A stretch of DNA of 64,000 nucleotides from JADLHS01 sp020848635 (GCA_037044975.1 JBAOIL010000030.1:517896-581895); one strand, 5' to 3'; shown: positions 38,082 to 48,864, counted from the stretch's first letter. A program made the numbers and translations. Notes: generated by a model not told the origin, from the sequence alone.

Positions 38082-38680
38082 GCGAGACTGTCGAAATAGG
38101 GACGCATGACGTTCAGCACCCGGCAGACCTTGGCGTGATGCCAGAGTTCCTCGGAAGTGGCCTTTTTGTCCCGCCACGCATCGCGCAGCGCCTCGACGGC
38201 GATGTTGACGCCGATGCGATTGCGGAAGCGGAAACAGTCAGCCACCGTTTTGGCGACGCAATAGACCGGCACGGATACGCCCTGGATGACATGCCGTTGG
38301 ACTCCCTCGGTCATCATTTCCCCGGAAAGCGTCGCCACGCGCAGCGCCGGAGCGCCGGACTTCGGTGGCCGCGCCCCGCGTGGAATGGCGATCCAGACCT
38401 CGGCGGGGTTCTCCGTGGTCAGACCGTGAAAACGCAGCGCGGACAGCAGACAGATGACTCCTTTCGGTGAAAGTTTTGCCGCCTCCGCCAGCGAATGATT
38501 TTCGGTGAGCGTTGCGCCCGCAACGACATAAAGCCCCCGTCCGGTCTTGAGCAGTTCACCGCGCTCCACCAGTTGCTTGAGATAGACTCGCGGAACGCCA
38601 ACGGATTGCAGGTCGCGCGGGCGCAGCACTCCCAGCTTGCGCGCGAGTTTCAGCACTTCGTTTTGGTGGGTTTTGGCCAC
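38078..38680 (-). CDS. AbiEi-type antitoxin and transcriptional regulator
   Basis: I choose GTG 38680 because the longer opening runs through the operator; this gives 200 residues. The N-terminal winged helix (LGVLRPRDLQSVGVPRVYLK; LVERGELLKTGRGLYVV) and the C-terminal domain (YCVAKTVADCFRFRNRIGVN) match AbiEi. It binds inverted repeats upstream of the operon and represses it. The coupled downstream toxin makes a type IV toxin-antitoxin module. Confidence 0.85.
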   Translation of the reverse strand: MAKTHQNEVLKLARKLGVLRPRDLQSVGVPRVYLKQLVERGELLKTGRGLYVVAGATLTENHSLAEAAKLSPKGVICLLSALRFHGLTTENPAEVWIAIPRGARPPKSGAPALRVATLSGEMMTEGVQRHVIQGVSVPVYCVAKTVADCFRFRNRIGVNIAVEALRDAWRDKKATSEELWHHAKVCRVLNVMRPYFDSLA

Positions 38681-38691
38681 GAAGCCATTAT

Positions 38692-38733
38692 TACACAATG
38701 TATGCAGATAGCAACAACTGAATACATTCTGTA
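38692..38733. promoter_or_regulatory. AbiEi operator
   Basis: TACACAATGTAT (38692-38703) and ATACATTCTGTA (38722-38733) are inverse copies with one mismatch, 18 bp apart. They sit directly upstream of the AbiEi start, as for the known AbiE operators. Confidence 0.65.
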
Positions 38734-38840
38734 AAACTGGTGCTGGCACGAATTGGCGGCCGGGCATGGTGCAAAAAACGGAAGCCTGCAACTGCGGCAG
38801 GCTTCCGTGTGTGATGAGGTGGGGACAAAAGGGCTGGGCT

Positions 38841-39254
38841 TCAGACGCCGACGCCTTCTGCCTTCTGCTGTTGCTGCTGGCCTTGCACGCGGGCGACCGC
38901 GCGTCGCGCGGTGCGGCCGATTTGGGCGATGACGCCCTCCTTCTGGTCTTCCGGCAGGTCCTTTACCAGCGTTTCGTAGGCGTGCTTGAGCGCAGGGTTG
39001 CGAATTGATGCGGTTCATCATCCCCTCGCGCATTCTTTGCTGGCGGTCGAGTTCGCGCACCTCGTTGAGGACCACGCTGCGTTCGAGCCGCTCGCGCGGC
39101 ATGGCCTGGACGTAAGTCCAATACTTCGGGTTCTCTTTGATGTAGGCATCAATCTTGGCATCCACCTCCGGGTTGGTGCGGAAGGTGGGCTGTTCTGCGG
39201 GTGCGGCATTGCCGCTGGCGCTCGGTTGGCGCGGATGGTTTTGGTTTTGCTCAT
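38841..39254 (-). CDS. Conserved-looking ICE protein of unknown function, frameshifted
   Basis: Three fragments join into about 137 residues: MSKTKTIRANRAPAAMPHPQ, then VDAKIDAYIKENPKYWTYVQ and ERLERSVVLNEVRELDRQQR. After a jump near 39000 comes GVIAQIGRTARRAVARVQG with a Gln-rich end. It is helical and basic, and it is the last gene of the trb block before AbiE. Function unknown. Confidence 0.5.
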
Positions 39255-39303
39255 AACGATTCGTTCTGTTGTTGTTTTTAGTTGCGCGGCATTTGCCGTG
39301 TTC

Positions 39304-39338
39304 GCCGGAACGAGGCGGTCAAACCGCCCCGCTCCGGC
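39304..39338. repeat. Strong hairpin between element genes
   Basis: Outer arms GCCGGA/TCCGGC and inner arms GGCGGT/ACCGCC surround a CAA loop. It could end transcription between the trb block and the next gene, or be a dispersed palindrome; no U-run follows on the minus strand. Confidence 0.5.
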
Positions 39339-39363
39339 AAAGTGTTTTCATGGTTTCGGGGAA

Positions 39364-39939
39364 TCATTGGATTCCGGTGAAAAAGCGGGAACGTCATTCG
39401 TGAGCGCGGGCGGCGCGCTGATGGTTTCGCAATTCCCTCTCAAAATCTGCGACGCGCTGCTCGGTGGCGGTGAGCCGTGCGTTCAAGAGCGCGTTGTTTT
39501 GACCGACGATTTTCATTTCGCCGAAAACCTTCTGCAATTCCTGGTAGGACTGCGCGAGCCGGGCGGCCTGTCTGCATCACGAGCGCGGTGGCCTCGCGCT
39601 GACGGTTCATCTCGGCGATGACAACATCGTTGGTGGGCGGCGGCGCGAACGCAGCGTCCGGCGGCGGGTTCAACAAATTGGCGGCGTTTGGCGATCCGGG
39701 GTGAAGATTCCAGCGCGAGGAAACCTCGATGCGATAGACCGGATGCCTGCTCGCGCATCAGTGCCGGGATGGTTCGGGTCAACCTGAGCGACCGACGTGG
39801 TAGGCGCGGACAACCTCGGCATACCGCAGGGATTCGAGCCGGGGCGACCGCCGCAGGCGGCACGGGACGGACGGCCAGTTGCGGGCGCGAGGCGCACGAG
39901 GCGACGAACACGAGCGGGAATGAGCGCGAGATATTTCAT
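39364..39939 (-). CDS. Conjugation-type lipoprotein with C-terminal coiled coil, frameshifted
   Basis: ATG 39939 overlaps the TrbI stop. After MKYLALIP the frame jumps to LVFVASCASRPQLAVRPVPP, giving a lipoprotein signal with lipobox VASC. A second jump leads to YRIEVSSRWNLHPGSPNAAN. A third leads to ARLAQSYQELQKVFGEMKIV and a coiled coil (ALLNARLTATEQRVADFERE). It ends the secretion gene cluster and may sit in the outer membrane with the VirB-type core. The function is inferred from position. Confidence 0.5.
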
Positions 39940-41047
39940 GGTTTGAATGGGAGTTGAGGTTGATTGGAAAGCTGACGGCATCGCGGTGAACGCGGCGCGG
40001 GCGTTCAACTTCTCCGCGCCGGTCGCGCTGTCTTCGACAAACGGTTTCTCTGAGCCGCCGATTTCGGCATCGGCGCGGTCAATCGTTTGCAGGACGTAGA
40101 GGTAAAACTGTTTTCCGCTCGGCACGCGGACGTAGAAACCGTCCTTTTGAATCGCGTCGTAAATGCGTTGGGCGTAGATCGACGAGCACCTTCTGCGCGC
40201 CTTCAAACGGCGCATTGTTCAAGCGATCGGGCTGTTGATCGGACCAAAGACGGTCTGTTGTTTTTCCGTCAACGCCCCGGCTGACACCGGAAAGAAACGT
40301 GGCGGCGAACAGTTTGATTTCGGCGAGGTCGTCGGACTTGAGGACGCGCCCGCGCAAACCGGCGCTGCCGTCGGTGATGCCCCAGCCTTCCTGGTCGCCG
40401 GAAAATTCGCGGTCGAGGGCGACGGCCTTCAGATGAAGTTCCTCACCGCCCTGCCACACGAGCGTCCAGTTGTTGCCGCTGGCGATGCGTTCGCGATGCC
40501 GGTCGGTCTGGGCCGTGCCGTGAACCTCCGTGCCGGCGGGAATCACCAGCTTGCCCGCGTGATAGATGTTCTCGGTGACGAGGCCGACGATGGGCGTCTG
40601 AATCGAAGCCGAGTCCACCGTGACGACGGTCTCACAGGAGATCAGCCGGCCAAACGGCGCGTAAATCGAACTGACGGTTTTCTGGTTCGGCGACTCCGGT
40701 TGCCGAATCCGGAAACAAGCTGATGGGGGCAAGCGCGGGAACTTTGGCTTCCGGTGGTCGTGGCTCGATGACGACTTTCGGCGCTTCGTTGGTTTTCACC
40801 ACCGGCAGCGGTTCGGGCTTCGGTGTCGGCGGACGGAACGGCTGCATCGGCAACTCGACCGATCTGCACCACCTGCGGCCTTGTCAGTCACGTTGGTTCG
40901 GGCGGGAGCCACCGCGATGTCTTCCGGGCTGCGGGATTTATCGCGCAGCACGCTGAATATCATCAGACCGCCGCCAAAGATCGCGACGAACAAAACAAGT
41001 TTGCCGCTCTTGGTTTTGAAGAAGTTAAGAAAGTCGCGCGGTTTCAT
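39936..41047 (-). CDS. trbI: TrbI/VirB10-like secretion channel protein, frameshifted
   Basis: ATG 41047 starts MKPRDFLNFFKTKSGKLVLF with a membrane helix (LVLFVAIFGGGLMIFSV). A proline-rich linker follows (PFRPPTPKPEPLPVVKTNEA). The C-terminal beta-barrel domain reads IYAPFGRLISCETVVTVDSA, IYHAGKLVIPAGTEVHGTAQ and KLFAATFLSGVSRGV. This is the VirB10 layout that spans from inner to outer membrane. Indels near 40870, 40690 and 40200 break the frame. The stop overlaps the next start. Confidence 0.8.
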
Positions 41048-41076
41048 GGCTGGTTCTTTGGGTGAACGGATTGGTT

Positions 41077-41959
41077 TCACGGGAACAACGGGCGTCGTTG
41101 GTGACTACGGCAACGGGTGGCGGCGGCGAAAGTTCGCGTCGACCAAGCACGCGTGAACTCATTCTTGAGCGACAAGCTCGTTGCGTCCGCCGTCCGGTGT
41201 GCCGGTGATGCCGAAATAGACCGTGCTGGCGGCATTGCGGCGGCAACACGCCCGGCGCGTCGCTGATGGACTGGTAATAAAGCCGGTTGCCGACCCGGAC
41301 GACAGAAGCTCTCCGGCAGATAGCGGATCTCCCTGTCCGACTTGTTTTGCAGCGTGACGTGAAAAACGAGCGTGTCCTCGGGGTTGAACCGGAACACTTC
41401 CTCGATGCGGATTTCGTAGTCATTGAAGTCGGTGACTTGCGGCTTTTCACCAAACGTCCTGGCCTCGGCTCCGGCGACGGCATCCGGCTGTTGCTTCTTC
41501 AGCAGCGGGAACGCCTTCGCCTTGTCCAGCAACGCCAGCAATCGCGTCGGCGTCACGCAGTGGCGCGGGCTGAACGGCCTCGGCGGTCGCCGCGGTCGTC
41601 CAGGTTCAGCGCGAGAACGGGATGTGTCACTCTCCACCAACTCGAAGACGTAGGTGCGCTTGTTCCACCGGATGTTCAGGTTCGTCGCCGCCTTGCGCGC
41701 CAGCGCGCGGACGGACAGGAACGACGAGCCTTTGGTGTGCGCGAGTTGGAACTGTCCGGGCGTCTTGCCATCGGCGGTCACGCCCACGGCATCAATCGCG
41801 GCGATTGGGCCGGGAAAGCTGATGGTGGTGACGCGGTTGGTCGCAACGGGCACGGTGACGACCACCCGCTCGTCGAGGGTGACGCGCTGGATGGCTTCGG
41901 GCGATTCCGCAAGCGCGACGGCGGCGGACAACAGGAGGATGCTAATTGGATGATTTCAT
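41077..41959 (-). CDS. trbG: TrbG/VirB9-like protein, frameshifted
   Basis: With the extra base at 41947-41950 removed, the gene starts at ATG 41959. It reads MKSSISILLLSAAVALAESP, a clean signal peptide. The rest has VATNRVTTISFPGPIAAIDA, then FNDYEIRIEEVFRFNPEDTL and VGNRLYYQSISDAPGVL, typical of VirB9-type proteins of the outer-membrane core complex. Further indels lie near 41315 and 41230. Confidence 0.75.
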
Positions 41960-42614
41960 ATTTGAAGTCGCCGACAGCGGTCGGGAAACGACCGTTGACG
42001 GCCATGTTGGGGTTGCGGAGGAGACGGAGACTCAGCTTGAAGTTGAACGCCTCGGTGAACGCCTTCTCCTGAAAGATGCCGGTGCGGATCACCTGGCCGG
42101 AGACGGTGGCGAGCACTTCGTTTTCGCGCGTGGCCAGAATGTCGATCTTGGCAATCTCCGGCTTCTGGTGAAGTTGCTTGGCGCGGAACTCGACCGCCTC
42201 GCGCGTGCGATGGTCCTGGGCTTTTTGCAGCGCCGACTTGAGAAACATCTGCTGCAGCAAATCGCGGGTGGTCGAAGTCCTTCGGGTTGCGCTCGAGGAA
42301 CGTGATCGTCGCGAGTTCGGCCTGTTGCACGTGCAAATCCTTCGCCTCCTGCAAACTGGAGCAGCGGGCTGATGTAGTAGGTCTGCGCCGGGTCAATGAT
42401 GACGACGCGCTCGCGCTGCTTGAACTGGCCGATGATGTGATAGCGGTCGAGCGCGGCGAGCACGGTCACGGCGACGGCGACGAAGAACCAGAACCACGGC
42501 AGCCGGTCGCGTTGCGCGAAGAGTTGGGTCGGGTCGAAAGCGCTGGCGGGCGGCGCGACGGGTCGCGACGTTGCCGGTGGGCGTTTGACGGGGTTGAGAT
42601 CGGTGAGTTTCCAT
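41943..42614 (-). CDS. trbF: TrbF/VirB8-like protein, frameshifted
   Basis: The pieces from ATG 42614 join into LFAQRDRLPWFWFFVAVAVT (membrane helix), then LAALDRYHIIGQFKQRERVV and DPAQTYYISPLL. The VirB8-like periplasmic domain follows (KIDILATRENEVLATVSGQV; RTGIFQEKAFTEAFNFKLSL). VirB8 is the periplasmic assembly factor of type IV secretion. Removing the same extra base at 41947-41950 that repairs trbG also creates its stop (EIIN then TAG), so the two genes overlap. Confidence 0.75.
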
Positions 42615-42620
42615 GAGAGT

Positions 42621-43687
42621 TCAGTAGTAATGGCCTTTGGCTTTGGCGATGAGTTCGCGGACGGATTTGTCGCCGGTGATGTCGTCGCCGGGACGGCCGC
42701 GGGCGGAGCGCGGCGGCAAGCCCGAACCGGCGATGATGATGGCGCCGGCGCTGCCGTGTCCGGCGGCGGTCGAGAGCGTGCTCAAGACCGCCGCCATGCC
42801 GGCCGCGCCCGCGGTGACGAGCGGGAGGCCGGTGGTGGACGGCGACGGCGGCAGCGCCGGCGGTGGTGGCGGCGGTCTGGAAGAAACTGCTGAACTGCCC
42901 CGCCGATGAGTTGGCCGCCCGCGAGCGCGCCGCTGGCTGAGAACTTTCTGGATGACGAGCGGCGCGGCAATCGGTGCTGAACACGATCCAGAACGCGACG
43001 ACCACGACGCCCAACGGTGGCTTGCAGCGAATAGAACGTGGCCGTCGGGTCAATGAACTTGAACGACGGGTCGGTCATGAAATCGAGAATCCCCTGCGTG
43101 ATGAGCGCGGCGACGGCCCAGCCGAGCGGCCAGAGCAGCACGCCGACGATGTTCATCAGGTAACGGCCGCCGACGGAGCGCAGCGGACGGATCGCCATGA
43201 AGCCGATGAGCAGCGGCGAGAGCGCGTAGCCGGTAAACAGGATGAACTTCTGAATGATGTAGGCCCAGAACAGCAGCAGCGACGCGAACTGCCCAACGAG
43301 CCAGAGAATTCCGGAGATCAGCAATTCAACCGTGAAGCCGTTGAGGTCGCCGAGGATGTCCCACCACGAATGGTCGCTGCCGGTGTCGCGTTTGATGACG
43401 AGCAAGCTGATTGTATTGGTCTTGAACGTTGCGACGGGTCAACGCCGAGGCCGTCGAGGATGGAAGTTTGCAGGAGCTGCTGAACCTGGTTGCCCCATTG
43501 CGGCAGCATCACGAGCAACGCGGTCAGCACGAACAGCCGGACCATGTGGAGCATGAGCGTCTTGCCGTTGAAGCCGTGGACGACGCAGCAGGATCGTCCC
43601 GACGATGAACAACATGAACGCCACGATGCGCAGCAACTCGTGCAGCTCCGCGCACTTTTGCAGGAACGTCGGAAAGAGGCTGTTCAA
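42621..43687 (-). CDS. trbL: TrbL/VirB6-like polytopic membrane protein, frameshifted
   Basis: The protein starts MNSLFPTFLQKCAELHELLR and contains several membrane helices (IVAFMLFIVGTILL; LLISGILWLVGQFASLLLFW; LMNIVGVLLWPLGWAVAALI). It ends VRELIAKAKGHYY at TGA 42621-42623. That fits TrbL/VirB6, the inner-membrane channel component. Indels at about 43580, 43430 and 42985-42700 break the frame; the Ala/Gly-rich C-terminal part is the least certain. Confidence 0.7.
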
Positions 43688-43724
43688 AGGTTGGCCATAC
43701 GTCGGGACGATTTGAGGGTTGCGG

Positions 43725-44542
43725 TTACGGAGTCGGGAACGCGGTGGGCGCGTTCATCAGGCGGAACGTCTGCCCGTATTTCTGCACCGCCTCGGTGAAC
43801 TCGGCGTGCTGCTGCTCCTTCTTCGCCTCGATCTGGCGCTGCGCGTCGTTGCGGTTGGCGACGTCCTGCACGAGCGCCGACGCCGTGGCCTGATTGATTT
43901 CGTAGTCGGTGTTGTTGAGCGCGGCACGACAGCCCGATGAGAACGCCGTGTCAACTTCTGGACCTCGGCGTCGGTGGTGGCCGCCTTGAGTCGCGTCGGT
44001 CGTGCGCGGCGATTTGCGTCTTTCAACGCGACGCGCCGGGCGGCGGCGTCAGTGGAGACGGACAGGTAGTTGTCCGTGGTCTTCTGCACGGCGGCGATCG
44101 GGCTAGATACGGCGCTTCTCGCCGCGTGACGCGTCTGCGCCGTTCGGCGTGGTGAACGTCGTGCCGATGCTGCTCGAACAGACCGCTGGCGTTGTAGAGC
44201 ATCGCGTCGGCCGCGTTGACCGTGCCTTTCGAGCGTCGGTGAGCGTCTGGCCGAGTTCGGTTTTGCGTCAGGTCGCCGATGAGCGGCTGGACCGTGGCCA
44301 GCAGGACGGCTTTCGGATCGCCGAACAGGCTTTCGTAGTGTTTGAACTCGTTGAGCTGATCGTCGAGCGCTCGAATCTGCTGCACCTGGTTGTTGATCAT
44401 CTCGACGAACTTCGCGATTTCCTGCGGCGGTGTTGAGGATCTGATTGCACGTTGTTGATCGGGATCATAGACGACCCATTGCGCGCGGGCCGGTAACGGT
44501 GAGCCCGAGCGTCACGAGCGTGAGGGCGATTAGCTTTTTCAT
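43725..44542 (-). CDS. trbJ: TrbJ/VirB5-like periplasmic protein, frameshifted
   Basis: ATG 44542 starts a signal peptide (MKKLIALTLVTLGLTVTGPR). EIAKFVEMINNQVQQIRALD and LNEFKHYESLFGDPKAVLLA follow, the TrbJ pattern. The C-terminal part returns in frame as NDAQRQIEAKKEQQHAEFTE and ends at TAA 43725-43727. VirB5-type proteins act at the pilus tip or in entry exclusion. At least four indels break the gene. Confidence 0.7.
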
Positions 44543-44580
44543 GGTGTGTTTCCTTTCTCTGTGGTTGCAGGCATGGCCTG

Positions 44581-45006
44581 CTATTCCTCGATGCGGAGGA
44601 GTTTGGTTGATGGTTGGAACGTTACCCCGTCAATCCGCTGTTCGGGCAATTGCACGGGGTAAAGGCGGACATTGGCGACCTGGTTGCGCTGCTTCTGCAT
44701 GGCGACGTAGAGCCAATACTGTTGTTTCACGGCGTCGCTCTTGCCCTTGTCGTAACCGGCGGCGTAAGCCTTGTCGGACTGCTTCTTCGCGGCGTAGTGG
44801 AGTCCCTCACTCAGGATGACTCCACCCGCCGCGCCCGCGGCGGTGGCGAGCGGATCGCCGTTGGAAAGTTCGTGGCCGAGATACGCGCCGCCCGCGCCGA
44901 GCGCGACGTCGCTGATGGGGCGCGTGGCGGCGCAACCGGCGAACAGGCCGGCGACGAGGGCGAGGAGGAGCAGTTTGGATACGTTGGTGATGAGCTTGGT
45001 TTTCAT
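44581..45006 (-). CDS. Conjugation-type lipoprotein (TrbK-like position)
   Basis: ATG 45006 starts a 141-residue protein with a lipoprotein signal (LLLLALVAGLFAGCAATRPI). A glycine-rich stretch follows (GAGGAYLGHELSNGDP) and then a helical C-terminal half. It lies between the VirB4 and VirB5 genes, where TrbK-type entry-exclusion lipoproteins often sit. The frame is intact. The assignment to TrbK is by position only. Confidence 0.6.
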   Translation of the reverse strand: MKTKLITNVSKLLLLALVAGLFAGCAATRPISDVALGAGGAYLGHELSNGDPLATAAGAAGGVILSEGLHYAAKKQSDKAYAAGYDKGKSDAVKQQYWLYVAMQKQRNQVANVRLYPVQLPEQRIDGVTFQPSTKLLRIEE

Positions 45007-45011
45007 AAGTG

Positions 45012-47790
45012 TTAATGGGCTTTGGTTTCGCCGTCTTTGCGGCGGTTGGCGTGATGGATGATTCCTTCGACGACACTTGGGCTCTGGCGAAGCTCGCGGG
45101 CGCGGCGGTCGAAGTGTTCGCCGCTCGAACTGGAGCAATAGAGCATCTCCGGCGACGCGACGTTGTGAACCGTGCCGCAGAGGTTGCGCGTCGAGTCGGT
45201 GTGCAGGTAGGTGAACGGCGAATACTTCTCGCCGGGCTGATGGTCGGGCAGCGGGTAATTCATGATCGCGTGCTGCGTGACCTCCGGCAGCGCGATGTCC
45301 TTGCCCATGTCGTCCAGGTCGGCGCGGTCGTTCTGCCGCATGATGAAAAACTGGCGGCTAGTTGCCGAACACGGCGGAGCGGATGCGCGACTGCTTGAAC
45401 CGCGCATACTGCTGCACGATGGAGATGTTCCAGCAGTTGAACTTGCGAAGCTGGGCGTAGCTCTCCTGCACGATTTCCTGGCCGCCGGGAATGTCGAGGA
45501 AGCGGGCGACTTCCTCGTAGATGTTCCGTTTCCGAATCGCGCGCGGCAGCGTCATGATGTGCTTGCGCGCGTGGTTGGTGATGAGGAAGCCCGCCGCGGC
45601 CTTCAGTTCCTTGGCCGATTCCGGGATGTAGCCCAACTCGAAGTGGGCGATTTTGCCGGTGAGCGAAAGATTGCTCGTGCCGTCGAACAGGCAGCCGTAG
45701 TTGCCGTCGCGACACCACGGCAGGATGAGCGTGGCGATTTCCATGATCTGGTCGCGCTCCGCGCCCATCGGGTCGAGCATCATCAACTCCTGAAGCATCC
45801 GATGCGTCGGGAACTCGTCCGGCGTGAAGTGGGCGAAGGCGAGATTGCGGACTTCCTTGCTGGTCTTCGGGTCTTTCAGGAACTTCAGCGCCGTCGGCTT
45901 CGTCGAACTGCGCGCATGATACGCTCTCGCGCCTCGTCGGCGTGGGCTCGGCCTTGCCAGTCGCGGAAGTCGGCGAAGGTTTCGAGGGTGGTCGCGCCGG
46001 GCGGCATCCGTCTCGGCGCGAAACTTCTGCAACGCCAGCGCGTGCCGGGCGATGTCGAGCAACTGGTCGTGCCGCTTCTTCTGCCAGTCCTGAAACGAAT
46101 CCTCGTAAAGCAGGTTGAGATACTTGGCGATCTGCGCCTGCCGGAGCATCTGTTTGTCCTCCTGCGCGCTCGTGCCAATCATCCGCGCCACCAGCGCGGT
46201 CGCGGCGGACAGATGGTCGGGCGTCAGCGGCAGCCCCTTCGTGTCGAGGTAATTGATGGTCAGGTCGCCGTCCGGGATGGATGATGATGGGCCGCGCGCC
46301 TTCCTCGACCGTCGCGGTGTAAATGCCGTAGCTCAACCCTTCCTCGATGATGACGGTGTAACCGAAGTAACCTTCGGTCTGCGTGAGCAGGTCGCAGACG
46401 GTGACGGACTTCCCTGCGCCCGACATGCCGAGCAACACCGCGTGTTGCGGCGAGGCGGAGTCCTTGCCGCCGGAGAAGGTCTGGATGCCGACGAGATTGT
46501 TGGCCGGCCCGTCGTAGATCGCCTCGGCGGTCGCCAGGTGTCCGGTGAACGTGCTCGTGACCGGCAGCATGTCGGCCAGGAAGCGGTGCTCGGCGTAGAG
46601 CTTCCGGTGTTCGTAGCGGCCCCACGTCCAGCCCGGCCAGGTCTGGAAGAACAGATTCTTCGACGTGCTGGGCAGGTTGCTCTCGAAGTACTGCGCCGCG
46701 TTCATCGAGTTGATGGCGTTCTTGATCGCCCCGGCCTTGGCGTTGAGGCCGTCGCGGGTCTTGTCCCAGACGCGGATGGCGAACATGGCGTGAAACGGAA
46801 TCGTCTGCCCCTGCATCAGCGCGTGAATCTTCTTCTGCTTCTTCTCCATCACGGTGAGCAGGGAGATTTTCTTTTCGCTGGCGTAGTCGCCGGCCACGCG
46901 GTCGTGCTCCTTTTCCTCCTTGTTGATTTCCTGCGGTGATGGGCAGCGGATCAACATTCACCGTGATGGTGTAGTCGAGCAGGCGCAGATTGGTGAGACG
47001 CTGGATGATGCCGGGATACGTCGTGCGCGGCCAGCGGGTCAGGACGATGAGCGAGTGATAGTGCCCATCGAGGAAGAATCCGAAGTCAGACTGGCCGCTG
47101 CCTTCGCTGTGCCAGCAGTTTTCCTGAATCGAAAGCTCCGGCGCGAAGCCGTCCGCCGGGTCGTAGTCGAACCGGTCGTTGAGCGACGGATTGAGAAACC
47201 GTTTGTAGTGCCGGAAATGGTCGAGATCGGACATCGGCAGGACGCGCGCGCCGCCCGAGCCGAAGATTTCCAGCAGCAGCCGGTGGACGTGCTCGAACTC
47301 GGTCTCGAAGCTGGTCGAGCAGCGTGTTGTAATAGTCGCGCCGGGCGGCGGCGGTCTGGAACGACTTCGGCACGTTCTCCAGCGCGCGCGAGATGTAGAA
47401 GATGACGCGCTGCCGGCGGAGTTTGCGTTCGGACATGGCCTGCCAGTAGCGGGTGAAGCGTTCGTTGCGGGCGCGCTTGGTCCAGACGTTGGAAAACTTC
47501 TCCGTCTCCTGCTGGTAACGCAGCAACTCCCCCTTGTAGTCGGAATCGCAGAAGTATTGCACTTGCAGCCGCTGGTTCTCGTGGAGCGACGCGAGCAGGA
47601 GACAGAGTTGATCCTGGAAGTCGTTGAGGTCGGCGACCGGGCTGTTGGTGAGGTCGGGCGCTTCGAAGACGAAACCCTTCGCCACATACCCGCCCCGCCG
47701 GAGATGATTGAAGACAATCAGATCGCGGACGAAAAAACCGTTGGGAGCGCGTTCGAAACATAGGTCAGACGTGGATTGAGGGTGAAGATG
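45012..47790 (-). CDS. trbE: TrbE/VirB4-like conjugation ATPase, frameshifted
   Basis: Fragments make one protein of about 900 residues. The N-terminal part has GYVAKGFVFEAPDLTNSPVA and LDHFRHYKRFLNPSLNDRFD. The ATPase has LLGMSGAGKSVTVCDLLTQT (Walker A), SNLSLTGKIAHFELGYIPES and SRQFFIMRQNDRADLDDMGK, and it ends GIIHHANRRKDGETKAH. VirB4 energises pilus assembly and transfer. Resolved indels are extra G/C bases at about 46271-46276 and 45997-46003; others lie near 47310, 46930, 45905 and 45360. The start is uncertain and overlaps the preceding gene. Confidence 0.8.
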
Positions 47791-47792
47791 GG

Positions 47793-48070
47793 TCAGCGAG
47801 CGTTTCTTGGGCGCGCACGGTCGGCCTGCATTTGCTCAATACGCGCAAGCTGGTCGGCCAGTTCCTGAACGGTGCGGATCTTGGTTTGCTCGTTGACGGC
47901 GATGTAGGCTTCGCGGATGTGGGCGAGCGCGCGTTCCATGATGCGCGCGCACGATGACGTCCAGGCCGTGCTGGTGCAGACCCGCGCGCAGATTGACTTC
48001 CGCAGTTTGCAGCTGTCCGAGCAAGGTCCGCCGCAGCAGTTCGACGACGATTAAGGATGCCGGGATTCAT
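47793..48070 (-). CDS. Small helical protein of the trb operon, frameshifted
   Basis: ATG 48070 overlaps the stop of the VirB3-like gene. With two indels corrected it reads VVELLRRTLLGQLQTAEVNL and GLHQHGLDVIV, then RIMERALAHIREAYIAVNEQ and VQELADQLARIEQMQADRAR, ending at TGA 47793-47795. It is about 92 helical residues. It may be an accessory factor of the secretion ATPase. Confidence 0.5.
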
Positions 48071-48415
48071 GGTCTGTCCTCCGCGAGCGGATGCCTGGGT
48101 GAGCGGATGGTTTGCACCTCGGGGGCGAAACCACCGCCGGAAACCCAATGCTCGAAACAATCGCGGTCGTAGCCGGGCGGCTTGCCCTGCCGCAGTCCGA
48201 AGATGTAGGCGAGGCAGAGGCCGACCGGCACGAGCGCGACGACGAAAGGCCGTGAGCAACGAGGTGTTCATCATCACGAGCAGGACGAAGAACACGGTGA
48301 TGGCCACGCCGACACCGCCCACGAGCCACCAGAACAAGCCGCCTTCCAAACCCCAGGTGCGGCCTTTGGAATCGGACGCGGCGTTGGTGTCGGTGAGGCG
48401 GAGTTCGGTTTTCAT
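48067..48415 (-). CDS. trbD: TrbD/VirB3-like membrane protein, frameshifted
   Basis: The start reads MKTELRLTDTNAASDSKGRT, followed by a helix (LFWWLVGGVGVAITVFFVLL). After an indel near 48245 comes a second hydrophobic stretch (VALVPVGLCLAYIFGLRQGK), ending PLAEDRP at a TGA that overlaps the next ATG. Two helices and a place between VirB2- and VirB4-like genes are what VirB3/TrbD proteins show. Confidence 0.65.
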
Positions 48416-48474
48416 GCTCGTGGGCGGTGGGTGGTTGGTGGTTGCGCCGCAGGCGCATCTGGGTCAGCGCCGGC

Positions 48475-48837
48475 TCAGAAGTTGCCGATGCCGACGCTGC
48501 TGTTCCCGTCGATGCCAAAGATTTTGAAGAATGCGAAAATCACGGCGGGTGCGGCCGCGATGATCGCGCCGCCGATGATGCTCATCTTGCCCTGGTCCAC
48601 GTCGCCGCGCCGGATGGCGAAGCCGCCGTAGATGACGCAGGAGATGCCGAGGACGAACCCGAACATCATGATCACGGCGAGGCTGTTGCTGATGCCGGTC
48701 TTGAGTTCGGTGGAACTGAAGGCCTGCGCGGAGGCGGAGAGGGTGTTGAGGGCGAGGAGGGCGGCGGCCATAAGCAGCGACGGCAGCCGCGAACGGATTT
48801 TCAGGCTGATGGGTTTGATGTGTTTGATGATCTTCAT
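48475..48837 (-). CDS. trbC: TrbC/VirB2-like pilin
   Basis: The intact 120-residue product has a long signal region (LPSLLMAAALLALNTLSASA) and two hydrophobic helices (LAVIMMFGFVLGISCVIYGG and MSIIGGAIIAAAPAVIFAFF) separated by a short polar loop with Arg. This is the TrbC/VirB2 major pilin plan. It is the first gene of the minus-strand secretion operon. Confidence 0.8.
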   Translation of the reverse strand: MKIIKHIKPISLKIRSRLPSLLMAAALLALNTLSASAQAFSSTELKTGISNSLAVIMMFGFVLGISCVIYGGFAIRRGDVDQGKMSIIGGAIIAAAPAVIFAFFKIFGIDGNSSVGIGNF

Positions 48838-48864
48838 ACGCGTTGTTTTCTTGTTTTTGTTTCT

